Source: Platynereis dumerilii
Taxonomy: Eukaryota; Annelida; Polychaeta; Phyllodocida; Nereididae
Direction: 5' to 3'
DNA: 64,000 nt
Assembly (NCBI GenBank): GCA_026936325.1
Contig: JAPTHN010000005.1
Coordinates: 63,231,514-63,295,513 of the forward strand
Position numbers and translations under genes: made by a program. Below, piece after piece: positions 38,501 to 49,430 of the stretch. The notes below the pieces were generated by a model. The model was given only the letters and a program-made list of their open reading frames with translations. It was not told the DNA's origin and ran no database searches. Each line of letters opens with the position of its first letter. Position 1 is the first letter of the stretch.

Positions 38501-38930
38501 TCTTTTGCAAAATTATGAAATCTATTTCTTTGGTTCGTCATGTGTGTATGATCAGTAGCTGTTCCGACTTTTTGTCTTATCATTTGAGTTGAACCACTTC
38601 CATTTTTCAAATCTTTTAATCCAGTGCGTACTACATCAGAGTACAGCTTGACTGGCTGGGACATACTTATGCCGTCAGTATTCAGTATAATATTATGCAG
38701 GCAACTGTGTGCGAGTTTCACATATAGGCAACACAAGCAACTTGGTTTATTAGGCAAACTGATTTGATTCAAAGATGCTATAGTTTGTCAAGACTGTTTG
38801 CTCAGTTCACAAGTGCTATGTACATGCAACACAAGTTAATTTGATAAGGCAGGTTTGCCAGTGCTGCCTACAGGCAACACAAACACAAAAAAAAATTTAG
38901 ATAATTTTGGGTCACCATGAAGTATAATCA
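35507..38930 (-). mobile_element. CR1/L2-like LINE with intact ORF2
   Basis: This non-LTR retrotransposon lies on the minus strand. The 3' end is an (ATT)n tail at 35,507-35,545, preceded by 'agcgctatataaatcc', a 3'-end signature common in CR1/L2-related LINEs. The 5' end is not sharply defined: 38,773-38,930 carries three 'gcaacacaa' repeats and may be 5' untranslated sequence. No ORF1 was seen. No target duplication was found by eye. Confidence 0.8.
35602..38772 (-). CDS. LINE ORF2: endonuclease-reverse transcriptase
   Basis: An unbroken 1,056-codon frame. An AP-type endonuclease spans residues about 107-320, seen from WNAQS (110), FTETWL (about 137), GDFNFHVN (252-259) and SDHN (314-317). 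The reverse transcriptase spans about 600-830: NYRPVSN, LDLSAAFD (681-688), GVPQGSKLGP (739-748) and KYADD with the catalytic YADD at 772-775. The C-terminal region has HWLP and the LWNSLPEEVR type found in CR1/L2 relatives. The enzyme would nick target DNA and copy its own RNA there. Translation may start at residue 1 or at Met37 (38,664). Enzyme motifs are intact, so it may be recently active; the first 106 residues are not assigned. Confidence 0.85.
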   Translation of the reverse strand: MNQISLPNKPSCLCCLYVKLAHSCLHNIILNTDGISMSQPVKLYSDVVRTGLKDLKNGSGSTQMIRQKVGTATDHTHMTNQRNRFHNFAKEDSQHGSDSPRVSRPLKAGLWNAQSIRQKTQVVKDFRDEFDLDVFLFTETWLKAEDRVEIGELERNGEYFYLGSSRESRPGGGVGCIVKTGIRAMKKDSMKTKTFEHMEIQLQLNGRIVTILVVYRPEPSKKNKYSLSEFLSEFTNFLSHYQTYHNETIVIGDFNFHVNKPDDPKVIQFNNILEMFDLVQHVSSPTHKDGNTLDLVITNKITALRDCAVSDLLSDHNCILFNIDINKGKNPQKKIAFRKTRSINISKFKKDIEQHLSQKVPHNNRSIYLNRLVALYRSTEKIFDKHAPVKTKLVTVRKPNPFTNQDIKPLKKEKRKAEKLWKKTGLEKDWNIFKEKRNALNDKLNQLKSDDLRCKIQATKGNSKAMFKLLNSRLNRKQDLPLPHHTSDTELANDFNNFFDEKIKIIRSKLDSAMKNTTDESQTNLSHHLHQFKALSEEEVKKLITEMPVKHCQLDPMPTWLLLECVDEFLPIITKIVNMSLTLGEMPLELKHALVKPLLKKEGLELIKKNYRPVSNLSFLSKIIESAVIKQYVEHLTQNNLEDEKQSAYKQFHSTETPLTKIHNDIMLNMSNGEVTMLVLLDLSAAFDIIDHVILLERLCNRYGVHSAALRWFKSYISERSQSVIINHKTSSKLPLNFGVPQGSKLGPILFNSYVAPVSEVARRNQVHDQKYADDEQLILSFKPTFLGEQHATEKMENCIAEIRNFLHDNKLCNNGDKTELLLIGAPNQLKKLQMTSINVDNVEIKTANHVRNLGVLFDKNMTMEKQINKMCRSAYFNLRNLSKLRKNLDKEIVKTAVNALVTPHLDYGNGLLYGTATRLLNKLQVAQNSAVRLIERLKKHDSVSHSRKQLHWLPITARIQFKLMTTTWKAINNQAPQYIQNLLQVKSQQKHNLRSNHKLLLAEPAPCNKNKFEDRAFSYASPKLWNSLPEEVRTAKTLESFKKKLKTHLFQNSYK

Positions 38931-38932
38931 TA

Positions 38933-40192
38933 CAGGGTGCGGCAAAAAAACTTGCACCAGCAATAGCCATGAATAATAATTGCTATAATTTTCTAGCCTA
39001 AGCCTCTATTAGTATGAAATTCGGACACAACCAAGCCATGTATATCTAAATTGACTTACTCAAAGCGTTTTATATTTTTATGAATAAGTTTTCACGCTCT
39101 AGGTCTAAAGACAGTGTATATCAGTTCTTTCAGGTGAATCTTGGTTTTGTCAAGTATAGCCAAATTACAGCGTTCAATCAAACTATTGAAATGTTGGGGA
39201 TGCTTCAGACACCCTACTCTACTAATGCCGATGTAAAAACATTTGAAATGTTGAGGTCTGATGAATAGGGGGGTCTCTGATTTTGGACTGGAAGATAAAC
39301 TCGAATACTAAAGACCTTTCTAGGCTTCTCTTGGCAGAACATACTATACCTAATCTTGTTAGAATATCACATTACAGTTGGTCAATACATAGACAGACGT
39401 ATTTGGTAAGTGCAGCCCTCCAAGCCAATTTCTTTTTGCTCCAAGGCTTGATTGATAGGTTGCGAGAGTTGGGGTCCTATACATACATATTCACCCCATC
39501 ATGTCTAAATATTTTACTTGCCCAGCACTGAAACTGACGCTGGAGACCAAAAATTTATAATCTCATCTGATTTACATCCATCGGGCATTTTGCTTTAGAA
39601 GATCCACTTGAAATATTTTGTGTTCATCTCCCAAGTTTTGAACCCATGCAATCAAAAACCTTCAGCAAAGCAGGCCTGAAATTGTATTGTTCAGCCACCG
39701 AAATGCTAAATATTGTTGGCTTTTACAGCGGGTTTGTCTTGGCCATAATAGAATGCTAGTAAACCACCCCATTGGCAACTCTTTTGCCCTTACATGGACA
39801 TGATGATGAATCATTCTGTTATCAGTAGCAAAAAATGCAAAAATGATCACCTGACCACAGAAACTGGTCTTATTATGCCAAATATTCACTGGAGTTATTC
39901 TCTTTCTTTAAATCACATTTTGATGTAAAATTCACGGCATTCAGAAATGATCAGTAGGCCAACAATCAGCAAAGTATTGTAGGCTCTTTTGGTTTGGGCA
40001 AGCAAGATTTTGCAGAGGCTGCACATTATTGAGAATAGCCTGTGTTCAAACTTTAATTTTACACTAATTCAACTGTTAACCAACTGCTAACATGTTTTGC
40101 TAGATATCCCATCACTCAAAACCTTATTTTGCAATTTTCTGTTTGATCTGCTAGAGATGTTAAAGTGGTGCAAATTTTTTTGCCGCACCCTG
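38933..40192. mobile_element. Tc1/mariner-like nonautonomous element
   Basis: The termini are 'cagggtgcggcaaaaaaact' and the reverse complement of the right end 'cagggtgcggcaaaaaaatt', flanked by TA on each side (38,931-38,932; 40,193-40,194). 'ttgcacca' follows at both ends. TA duplication and CAGGGTG ends fit the IS630-Tc1-mariner group. Frames inside (39,080-39,531 plus; 39,662-39,889 minus) show no transposase signature. It lies directly beside the LINE 5' region. Confidence 0.8.
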
Positions 40193-42245
40193 TAGAATGT
40201 ATCTTCTCTAGCAAAAATTATTTTATTTGCGCTGTTTCAGCATTGTTTTGACCCAAAATAAGTTTTTTTGTCAAATTTTCAACGGCCATTTTCAACAGTT
40301 TTCCTTTCTTCTTCCAACCTCAAAGAGGGAAGCGGCCTTTCGCACTGACATACAAATTGTAATGCCCTTGCGCTTTGTTGATAAAACGTTATGATAATAA
40401 TATTTTTATGAAGACATTGCTGTGAATAATTGTTTCAGAAGGATCATTCGAAGAATAGCAGAGAGGTCGGAATCACCCCATAATCTTTTAGCACGTTTTA
40501 AGATAGATGAAGAACTCATTCATTATTCAAAGCCTTGCTCCTATTTAAATTTCTGTTAGTCTTCTGATTTTCATTTTAGCTGCTTCCTGCCACCTTAAGT
40601 TGTTACCATGGCTCAGTTTTCTGATAAATCTCCTGTTTCCGAACTTCAACACTAGTTTTTTGCTGCTACTTAAATGAGTGACGCAAAGTAAAGCTATTGA
40701 GGTATAAATTATATTTGAAACGAGGCTTTTAAACAATAATGAATCTTTCAAGTTTTTTTTTCCTGTATGATTCCTTAATATTTTATTGACTTGGCTCTGC
40801 ATACGATGAACTATAAAATGCAACAATATCCAATATATTGTGCATGATTAAATGACTCAACAGTGAGAAGTGCATGCTAAAAGACAAAGCAACACATAAA
40901 AAAGTCATTGATATTTATATTAGGAACATTAATAATATTAGAGCCCCTTTCACTTTCCTGAATAGCTCAGTTTTCCGGCCAATCCTCGGTTTCATTATTT
41001 TTATTGTCTGCTGATTAATTTCTTTTATTACGTTTCGAAAATAAAAATAGAATAGGCCTAGGCCTAATTATTAATTATTGAAGTTTCATTGCTTTTCAAC
41101 ATCTCTTAAAGAGCAGAGATCCAGCCGCACATCAATTTCATTAATGCAGAGCTAGAGCTACAGAAGCTGTGAATGCTTTGAAAATTTTAAAAGATTTACA
41201 ATCAGAACATCAACAAAATTACATACAAATCACCATTCTATGAGTTAAGCTAGGATGCAATTCTCCTGACAAAACAACTAATATTGCATCAAACGTAAGA
41301 CGGACCATCACTTCTAGTCGGGGAAAATATGGAAGCAGCTCACTAACCTTCTTCAGTTCTTCTAACTTTTCTTTATCAAGCCCAACTGTTTGTCTTTAAT
41401 CCCAGCTGGTTCTATTGGCCATTAGTAATAATTGGACCAGAAACCAGTCAGTCCTCTGCACATTCAGGTGAAGGCAAAACAAGACATCTTTGTAATGACA
41501 TCATTAACTACTCTGGGCAGTCATTGCATCTAACAAGTCTCTTATGTCCAGTTGGTAAACCGTTAACACTGATATTTTGATTTCTGCCCATTAGTCTGAT
41601 GGTCTGGCAAAATTTAGCAAAATAAATATTTTGTCTTAAAACTGGGTAAGATACAAGGAAAATATGCCATCAAAATATTGCTTAAGATATTTATCAAAAA
41701 GGTAAAGTGTGATTAAAGTAAACATGCATGAACACACCAAGTATGAATTTACCCAAAATAAAACCAAAGAAAGTGAAACAAAACACTTGCAATGAAGCTT
41801 TTGTTGAAAAATGCTGCAGTTTTGGTTTGAGGGAGTATTAAATGTTCTGTTGTCAAATAATACTATTGCTTGTAATAATCTATTGTTTGCATCTGTGCCA
41901 GAAAGTTGTTAATGCAGCATTTTATAGGGGGAACTGGCATAAAATCATGAAATATGAGCGCTAAAGAATGGGGATCGTAACTACGCGTACCACAATGCTA
42001 TAAGATCATGCCATTAAATAATCCAATGATGTATGCACCCAATGTACACAGTCTGAGCAGACAGTCACAACATCATAGATGCCATGCAGTCACACATTCG
42101 TAGCCATGGTTCTTTAACCCACTAACTTTCCCTTCACCTTCTCTCTAGCAAAAGAGCACAAGGGTCTTATCAGGTTGAGCGGGGACTGAGCCATCAGGTT
42201 TAAGGTCTTGCCCTGTAACCTGTTATAAAGTGCAAATCCAGGTCC

Positions 42246-42588
42246 ACGCGTGTACTTGTCTTTCCCTCGTTCAGTATATTTTTTCAAATATAGCTATCTC
42301 GAAAATGTCAAAATTGTACAGTTGTGGTCAGCAACAGCTATCATTGCCACATTAGTGCAATGTAATGTAATGGTTGTAAGGAACCAGGTCAGTCTGGTTG
42401 TAAATTTTTGTACTTGATGCATTTTGAGAAGAAAATGTTGTTTCGAATGTGTTTCAGCTTATCACTGACAGGATGAAACATGTTGCCATAAGAAAAAGAC
42501 CCCTAGGACTCAGTAAGAGCTGTAAATGAAGTTTGATAAACAGGAACTAATTTCTTCTAAGTGGTGATGGCTTTTCACTGTGGATGTG
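42246..42588. other. Intervening sequence, nothing recognised
   Basis: This lies between the end of module E of family II copy 1 and the 130-bp tandem repeats. No gene, RNA or repeat was recognised. Confidence 0.4.
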
Positions 42589-44727
42589 ACCTTAGTATTT
42601 CACTTAGAGTTATGAAATTTGGTATAGGCATAGACCTGTGTGTCTGGATCAGGAAAATTTAAAGAAATTCAAAATGGCTGAAACACATAATGGCCGCTTT
42701 TCTTATTTCATCCACAAGTGACCTTAGTATTTGACTTAGAGACATGAAATTTGGTACAGGTATTGTCCTCAGAGTATCGATCAGAGCATGTTGAGAAATC
42801 CAAAATGGCTGCCACACAAAATGGCCGTCATTCTTCAATCGCTCACTGTGACCTTAGTATTTGACTTAGAGACATGAAATTTGGTACAGGTATTGTCCTC
42901 AGAGTATCGATCTGGAACTAGTTGAGAAATCCAAAATGGCTGCTGCACAATATGGCTGCCATTCTTGAATAGCCAACTGTGACCTTCCCAGTCAACATTT
43001 GAGTCTGCACAGCACTCACTGTGAGATCACAAGAAACTCACATGGTGATGTCATGCTGGAGGATGTCATCAAGACATCACAGTGACCTCATACCTTGTGA
43101 CCTCATGCATTGCTACCTCATGCAGAGCTCTCAGAAATCTCACATACTGAGGTCAAAATGTGGGCTCACTGTGAGGTCACAGTGATCTCACAAATGATGG
43201 TGTCACTATGAGATCTCACAGAGAGGTCACAAGTAACTCTTACAGAGATGTCACAGAGAACTCACACTGTGACCTCATGCATTGCTGCCTCATGGAGAGC
43301 TCTCAGAAATCTCACATACTGAGGTCAAAATGTGGGCCCACTGTGAGCTCACAGTGATCTCACAAATGATGGTGTCACTAACAGATCTCACAGAGAGGTC
43401 ACAAGGAGCTCATAAAGTGGTACCACTAAAGGTCATATTAAGATCTCACAGAGAGCCCACATTGTAAGCTCTTTGTGACAGGAAGTGACATCACATGACT
43501 ATCACAACATTCCATCCACCATTTTGAATCAACATGCAACAGGAAATTTGGGAGATGAAATAATGCCTGTAAGTATGATTTTACATAGTTTGTAGTGTTG
43601 AAAATTATGTTATCATGGATTTCGACATTTAGTGATTCTACCAGCCTTGAAATTAAGCCTCCGAAAAATTGACAGCAGTGTGTGTTTTTGTACAGCAATT
43701 TTGGCACAATCTTTTAACTGCCATTTTGTATTAGGAGCCATTACACTAAAGAAACACAGTTTAATATGTATGAACTGGTAATATTTTCCATTTTAAACTG
43801 TTTTTGTAGTATATTGACCATGTACTTTTGAATAATTAGTTAATATATATCAACCACACTCATAGTGTAAGATAATTCAGCCTATTGGGACATTATTCAA
43901 ACTGCTTATATACGTAGCGCATATATTTATTTGTATTATCTTTTATTTTATGTTTCAGGTTGATGGTTGATATTTATGGGTTGGACTGCAGGAATGAAGA
44001 GGATTGAATGAAACCCCCCCCCCCAATCCAGCAATGTGATTTGACAAAATAAAATGAGGGAACAAACTTGCTATTCTCCATTTGTATTTATCTAACTCTT
44101 GAAGAGGTCAATGAGGGTGATTTGAGGTCATAGGTATTTCACCCTCCAGAGGTCACAGGAAGTTCACCCTGCAGAACTGACCTCAGAAAAGGCTCACAGA
44201 GAGCTCACGCCAACAGCTCACATAATAACTCAAAGAGGGCTCATAGGGAGCTCACCAAATGCTCACAAGAAGGTCACACAAATCTCACTATGAGACCTCA
44301 CATTCGGCTCACAGGGAGCTCACAGTGTGACCTCAACATTTGAGCTCAAATCACCCTCATTGACTGGCTTCAAAATGAGGTTGATGTGAGGTCCTTTCTG
44401 TGAGCTTTCAAGCTATCATTGAAGAGCTCACATAGATATCACAGTGAGGTCAAATTGTTGACTGGGTTAGTATTTGACTTAGAGACATGAAATTTGGTAT
44501 TGGGCTCTAGGTATCGATCTGGTACTTGTGGAGACATCCAAAACGCCTGCCACAAAATGGCCACTTTTCTTGTTTCACCCACCTTTAGTATTTGAATTAG
44601 AGCTATGACTTTGATAAAGGTGTTGGCCTGAGGGAATTGTTCACGAAGATGCAGAGAAATCAAAAACGACTGAAATTTATGAAAATTGGTAGAGGTATTG
44701 GCCTGTGGGTATGGATCAGTGTATTTT
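42589..44727 (+). repeat. ~130-bp tandem repeat, about five units, interrupted
   Basis: Units start near 42,589, 42,719, 42,849, 42,978 (continuing at 44,467) and 44,581. Each has 'gaccttagtatttgacttag', 'atgaaatttggta' and a block with 'aaaatggctg' or 'aaaatggccg'. The units are imperfect, and the last is the most changed. The fourth unit is split by the element at 42,987-44,466. No coding frame is kept through the units. Confidence 0.8.
42987..44466. mobile_element. TIR element rich in AGGTCA half-sites
   Basis: The ends are inverted: left 'cccagtcaacatttgag', right reverse complement 'cccagtcaacaatttgac', flanked by TT (42,985-42,986; 44,467-44,468). The surrounding tandem repeat reads on smoothly when it is removed. 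Both flanks (42,987-43,480 and 44,100-44,460) are full of 'gaggtcac', 'ctcacag' and 'gtgacctca'. I count about 16 AGGTCA or TGACCT in 1.48 kb. A 172-bp block is duplicated (43,099 and 43,271). The centre (43,480-44,090) is unrelated AT-rich sequence. A 2-bp duplication suggests a CACTA-like class, weakly. Confidence 0.7.
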
Positions 44728-44728
44728 T

Positions 44729-44990
44729 AGTTACTTGTCAATGTACCTGTCGATGTACTTGTCAATGCACTTGTCAATGCACTTGTCAATTTATTTGTCA
44801 ATTTACTTGTTAATTTACTTGTCATGTTACTTGACTTGTTACTTTTGAAATTACTTCTAAAATTACTTTTGAAATTACTTTTCCAAGTACTTTTCGAAGT
44901 ACTTTTCGAAGTACTTTCAAATTACCTTTCAAATGACTTTTCAAATTACTTTTCAAATTACTTTGAAACTTTTCAAATTACTTCTGTCAT
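44729..44990 (+). repeat. 12-bp minisatellite
   Basis: About twenty units of a 12-mer change along the array, from 'ttacttgtcaat' at the left through 'ttacttttgaaa' to 'ttacttttcaaa' at the right. Because 12 is a multiple of 3, one frame stays open through it, giving a leucine/lysine-rich then Ser-Asn-Tyr-Phe-rich repeat; I consider this a by-product. Confidence 0.8.
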
Positions 44991-45723
44991 TTCGTTTTTT
45001 CATTTTTGACCAATATTTCTAGGTGAAGTTTTGTTACTGCTTGCAGTTACTTATTTCTAGTTATATTTATTTTTGAAATTGGAAGATTTGACATGATTGA
45101 TAATTTATTGCATTGAAGCTGTATCATATTCCACATCCAATATTGTGATGCAATATTCAAAATTGTTTCTTCCCTGATTATTCATATCAATCACAAGAAT
45201 TTAATCATCACAACCCATAATTGTGAGTTATGAAACGATGACATGAAAATCAAAAACCAATTTTCCAAATAGAAGAAACATTTTAAAGGAAATACACGAC
45301 AAGAGAAGCACGTCACCTGAGATATTTTAAGACCCGAAAATTGAATACAATGACTTTTCTTTTTTACAATTAGAAAATATGTTTGAAAATTCTAATGCAA
45401 GTTGTGAATTCAAATTTGTTAAATCACTTGTGTGACACAAAATGCCGTGAAATCCAAGTCCAAGTTTTGGGCTTGACTTGACTCACTTGATCTGGACCTA
45501 TCTCCAGGCCACAAAGAAATTAGTGTGCTTCTGATCTTCTTCTTCTTGTGTGCGTTCCCGGGTTACCGGCCAGCTCACCCATTCAGCTTGTTCCGAGAGA
45601 GTGGCATGCTTTTGGATGTCCTTTATTTTTAATAGGGATTTCTGGCATTTAGTTGCAAAAGCTGCTATGTGCAGGTTCCTGGGTTTATAATTACCGACTT
45701 GCCAACAAGCTTTTTCCCAGCTT

Positions 45724-45805
45724 TGATGTTAATCTTCTCACACTAATCTGCGAAATGAGATTAATAAACAATTGGTTTGCAGCTTATCTTTAAAGGATCT
45801 CCCAA
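45724..45805 (+). repeat. Module C core, copy 7
   Basis: Family II form with three bicoid-type cores (TAATCT, TAATCT, AGATTA) plus ATAAACA and ACAATTGG. It lies about 350 bp before a SINE, as in copies 6 and 8. Confidence 0.7.
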
Positions 45806-46071
45806 TTCTCCCATGACTGAGCTTTGTTTGGAGCTTTAAAGAATACAAGAAACCAGACAACAGGACCTGCAGGAACACTGGAACATCTTATGGTAATTTG
45901 ATGTGACTTCATACTATATGCTGTTAATGGCATATTATATAAGCCAGATGTCATTATCATAAAAATCGCTATGGAGTACAGATGATTGACTGAGCCAGAC
46001 AGCTAGAGAGACAAGTAAGAAGTTGATAGATCTTGGGCAGCAGGTAGGTATTCTGTTTTTTTTAGATGTGC

Positions 46072-46380
46072 AGCTGGGTGGCAGAGTGGTTTAGGTGCCT
46101 GCCAACTCTTCTGGAGGTCTTAACCTGCATGGTTTTAAAACCACGGATGGAGAACCCGACATTTTCAGTGGACCTTCGTTACCAAAATCCTAGCTGGATA
46201 TCATTGGGACGAAATATCAAATTGGTTTTTCCCTGTATCAATTTTTGCACTGGGCGTTAAAAAGATCCCTCACATGGGTATAACATGTTGAGGATTCCTG
46301 CTTTCTCTCTCCTGTCTCATCAATCAACCCCGTGAGCATCCATACTTACCATATCTATCTATCTTACTGTCCAGATTGCT
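46072..46380 (+). mobile_element. tRNA-derived SINE, copy 2
   Basis: Same family and same relative position as the copy at 32,781. The A-box region reads 'ggcagagtggtttaggtgcc', closer to a Ser/Leu tRNA. The B-box region is altered ('ggttttaaaacc'). The body is shared with the other copies. Confidence 0.8.
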
Positions 46381-46761
46381 GGAATTTCACAGAACCGGCT
46401 TTAGAATCATGAAATGTGATCTGCAATCTATTTGACTGTGAATAAAACTCCAGACAAACTTACAACTTATCAATCAGGACAGCCCAATCTACTTATATCT
46501 CCTCCTCATTCATAATTCAGTTCATTGCTCCTTCGTAAGCTGAATTAGCATTGTGGTTTTTCCTAAGCCTCTGCCTTTCACCTTGCTCTAATAGCTCAGA
46601 TTTCTGATGAAGCTCCCATTCCTTCAAATGTTTGCTGTTTTCTCATATATTATGCTATTGCCTTCTGAAAGCTGTTGAGATTTGCGAATTGGTTATAAGG
46701 ATCTTGAAACAAATAATCGTCACTAAATTTGTTAAAATCATAGTTTGGTTTCCATTACTCA

Positions 46762-47795
46762 ATCAATCTCTTTCAAAAAGAAAAAAGCTATAAGGCAAGA
46801 TGGCATATCACCATGCTTGTTAATAAACTGTGCCTATCAGCTTTCAAAGGTTTTTGCAGACATACACAACTTGTCATTGCAATCATGCAAAGTGCCAAAT
46901 TCATTCAAGCAAGCTATGATCATTCCGGTACCCAAGAAGAGCATTGTTTCATGCTTGGATGATTACAGACCTGTTGCTCTAACTGCAATTCCAATGAAAG
47001 CATTCAACAGAATTATCTTGAAGTACATTAAGACCCTGCTACCAGCTGATTTTGACCAGTATCAATTTGCATACACAGCAAAATCGTTCCACGGAAGATG
47101 CCATCACTTTATGTCTGCACCGGATTTTACAGCACCTAGAATCACCATCTACATATGCACAAGTGCTTTTTATTGATTACAGTTCTGCTTTTAACACAAT
47201 TATACCAGCCTAATAGCATCATTAACTTTTACATGATCTTAAATTTCCACCAGCTCTCTGTGACTTGATTTTAGACTTTCTTCTTAACAGGCAGCAAAGA
47301 GTCTGAAATCTTTCAACGTGCAGTAATCCAGTCTAGTCAACTTCTATCGTGCCATTATTGAAAGTATTCTTATAAGGTCCATCACAGTTTGGTTCTGCTC
47401 TGCTTCGAAAAAGGATGTTGATAAACTGAATTCTGTTATACGCTCTGCAGAGAACCAAAAAAAGAACCCGTGCCATAATGAAAGAAGAGTTACCCTGCTA
47501 GTCATCTGTTTACATTTTTACGATCCGGCAAACGTTTAAGAACATTTTTTGGCAATAAGCGTTTTATCATTAGTTTTTATCGCTCAGCTGTTCGCATTTT
47601 TAATAACATGTAATCATCTATCGTTTTTATTGCATTTTTGCATTTTCTACATTCATCGTTATTCTATCATTTATTTTTATGATAACATGTATATTTTTAT
47701 GATGAGCTCTGCAGCAAGACAAATTATATTGTCATATATGTATATATATGTACTTTACTTGAATAAAATCTATTCTATATTCTATTCTATTCTAT
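46762..47795 (+). pseudogene. Internally deleted LINE remnant (Jockey/CR1 group)
   Basis: Three parts of one LINE protein can be read. An RT N-terminal part (to 47,176) has PKKS and DDYRPVALT. A motif A region, [14 protein letters not shown], sits near 47,160-47,205 in another frame. A C-terminal part lies at 47,338-47,613 (IESILIRSITVWF; then SGKRLRTFFGNKRF). RT motifs B and C are absent: sequence is missing between about 47,310 and 47,335. The 3' end has AATAAA and a (TTCTA)n tail (47,768-47,795). The array reads 'actcaatcaat' to the left and 'gatgttttgaat' to the right, matching the uninterrupted order near 33,470. It is dead, by frameshifts and deletion. Confidence 0.75.
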
Positions 47796-48472
47796 GATGT
47801 TTTGAATATGAGACTTATGAGTGCATCTGAGTTATTATCCTGAAATACCTTTTTTCTATGGGTAATTAATTGGTAAAATGTTTTGAATTATTATCTTCCC
47901 AGGACAAGCTTATAATGACTCATACATGTATACAAATAAGAGTTTTCATGGCATTAAACATTTTTCTTTTCTGGAAGAAAATGTTCTTTTGTAGAACTAA
48001 ACAGTGGTAAGGAAGCACTAAAAACCATAATACTGGGGGTATCACTGAGTTTCATTTGAGACAAACTTTTAAGAAATTTGTGTCGATTCGTTATTGGAAT
48101 GAGATGATTGAGGTGTTATGGATATTTCAAAACTCCAAATAATTATTCTGCAATGCAATATTAAAAATAAACTGGAATTCAAAAACCAATTTGCAAATGG
48201 AGGAAACCTTTCAAGTGAAACACACCACAAGAGAGACAGAATGCTCCAGGTACTTTAAGGCCTGATATTTGAATACAATCTGTAATATGATATACAAATA
48301 TGTCTAACATCCATAAAGTCTGGTTTATCATGAGTACAACCCTGTACATGTGTATTAAATGTGATCCAACAAAAACAAAATTCTATGAAATCAATTAGGA
48401 GACATCACTTTAACAAAATCTGTACTTCAGCAAGTGTGATCAGATCTAAAGCAAATTGAGAAAGCTGGAGTA

Positions 48473-49430
48473 GGGGGAACGGGGGCACATTGGGACGCTT
48501 TTAACGTCTACTAATTTTGCTCAATGCTGAAAGCAATGAAGAACTCAGAAGTTTGCATGAATATCACCAATACTATTGAGCTTAAATGCAAGGCATAATA
48601 TACTAGACTGAACCTACCCTTTTGCAGCCAGAGAGTCGTAAAAATGACTGTCCGAATGTGCCCCGGCTAACACAGCCGAGGCACATTGGTACATCAATTA
48701 AAAAATAATTTTAATACTCCATGTGCAATAGATATCACATATAAGTAGTGCGTAAGACAATATACAGTGCATTAACACCTTGTAGTGCCGATAGTTCATA
48801 ACTTTAAACAGTTTTAAACAATTAACATAAACTGTCCTGGGTGCAGACATCTATGTAAGTAACACACAGTGCTTTGCGATAAATTTGTTCACAGAGCATG
48901 GTAATCCACTATACCTCTATTCACTGTGGCCAGAATACCTGTTGTGTGCTGTCCTAGGTTATTCAGTTGCCTTGGACACTTAAATTCTGCCACATTAAGT
49001 GAGTCCCAATGTGCCTCGAATTCACTGTCCCAATGAGCCCCGATATGACTTTTACACCAAAATGCTAATTTCTCGGACACCAGTGAAAGTGTTTATCACG
49101 ATAGCAATTCATAACTGTTCGTAACGATATATAAAATTCATACAAGCACTGAGAAAGCCTCATAGTTCATGGTTTGTTCACAGAATGGTTCAAATTGAAC
49201 CCGTCCATATTTACTTTAGTGGTAGGAAAACAAACTTTTGCTCGCCATACTTCTGCATGTGGCTGTAATTTTTCTTTTTCTATAAAACCATGGAAACATC
49301 AGGATGTGAAATTACAAGATATGATGGCACTACCATATCATATACCTTGCCAGGATCCAAGAAAACCCCGCCGTCCCACAGTGCCCCGCGTCCCACAGTG
49401 CCCCGCGTCCCAATGTGCCCCCGTTCCCCC
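48473..49430. mobile_element. TA-flanked element with GGGGGAACGGGGGCAC ends
   Basis: The left end 'gggggaacgggggcacattg' is matched by the right reverse complement over about 26 bp, flanked by TA (48,471-48,472; 49,431-49,432). The intact site near 61,020 reads 'ggagtatcatgatttc'. 'gtcccaatgtgcc'-like motifs recur inside (48,650-48,690; 49,000-49,040), and the right end carries three near-tandem units of 'cgtcccacagtgcccc' type. Noncoding; two frames inside have no domain. Confidence 0.8.

Larger units (their letters stand above)
31601..42245 (+). repeat. Family II array copy 1
   Basis: Noncoding unit in order: start block (31,601-32,240), C (32,400-32,500), SINE (32,781-33,090), D (33,100-33,420), H (35,035-35,290) and E (40,301-42,245). 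It carries a local 193-bp tandem duplication (31,881-32,260) absent from the other copies. Insertions are two small TIR elements (33,589; 34,466), a LINE (35,507-38,930) and a Tc1/mariner-like element (38,933-40,192). Stretches not otherwise listed, such as 40,193-42,245, hold module E, with only short frames. Confidence 0.65.

Noticed and set aside
39080-39889. Possible transposase in the Tc1/mariner-like element
   Set aside because: Three short frames without a DDE/D pattern or helix-turn-helix that I can recognise.
40545-40826. 93-codon minus-strand frame in module E, with relatives at 50,068 and 62,700
   Set aside because: The third copy has a stop in the same frame and there is no recognisable domain, so similarity reflects DNA duplication.
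43282-43467. 61-codon frame inside the AGGTCA-rich element
   Set aside because: Made of repeated 'ctcacag/gaggtcac' units; no domain.
44824-45009. Leucine/lysine repeat protein frame
   Set aside because: By-product of a 12-bp repeat, which cannot shift frame.
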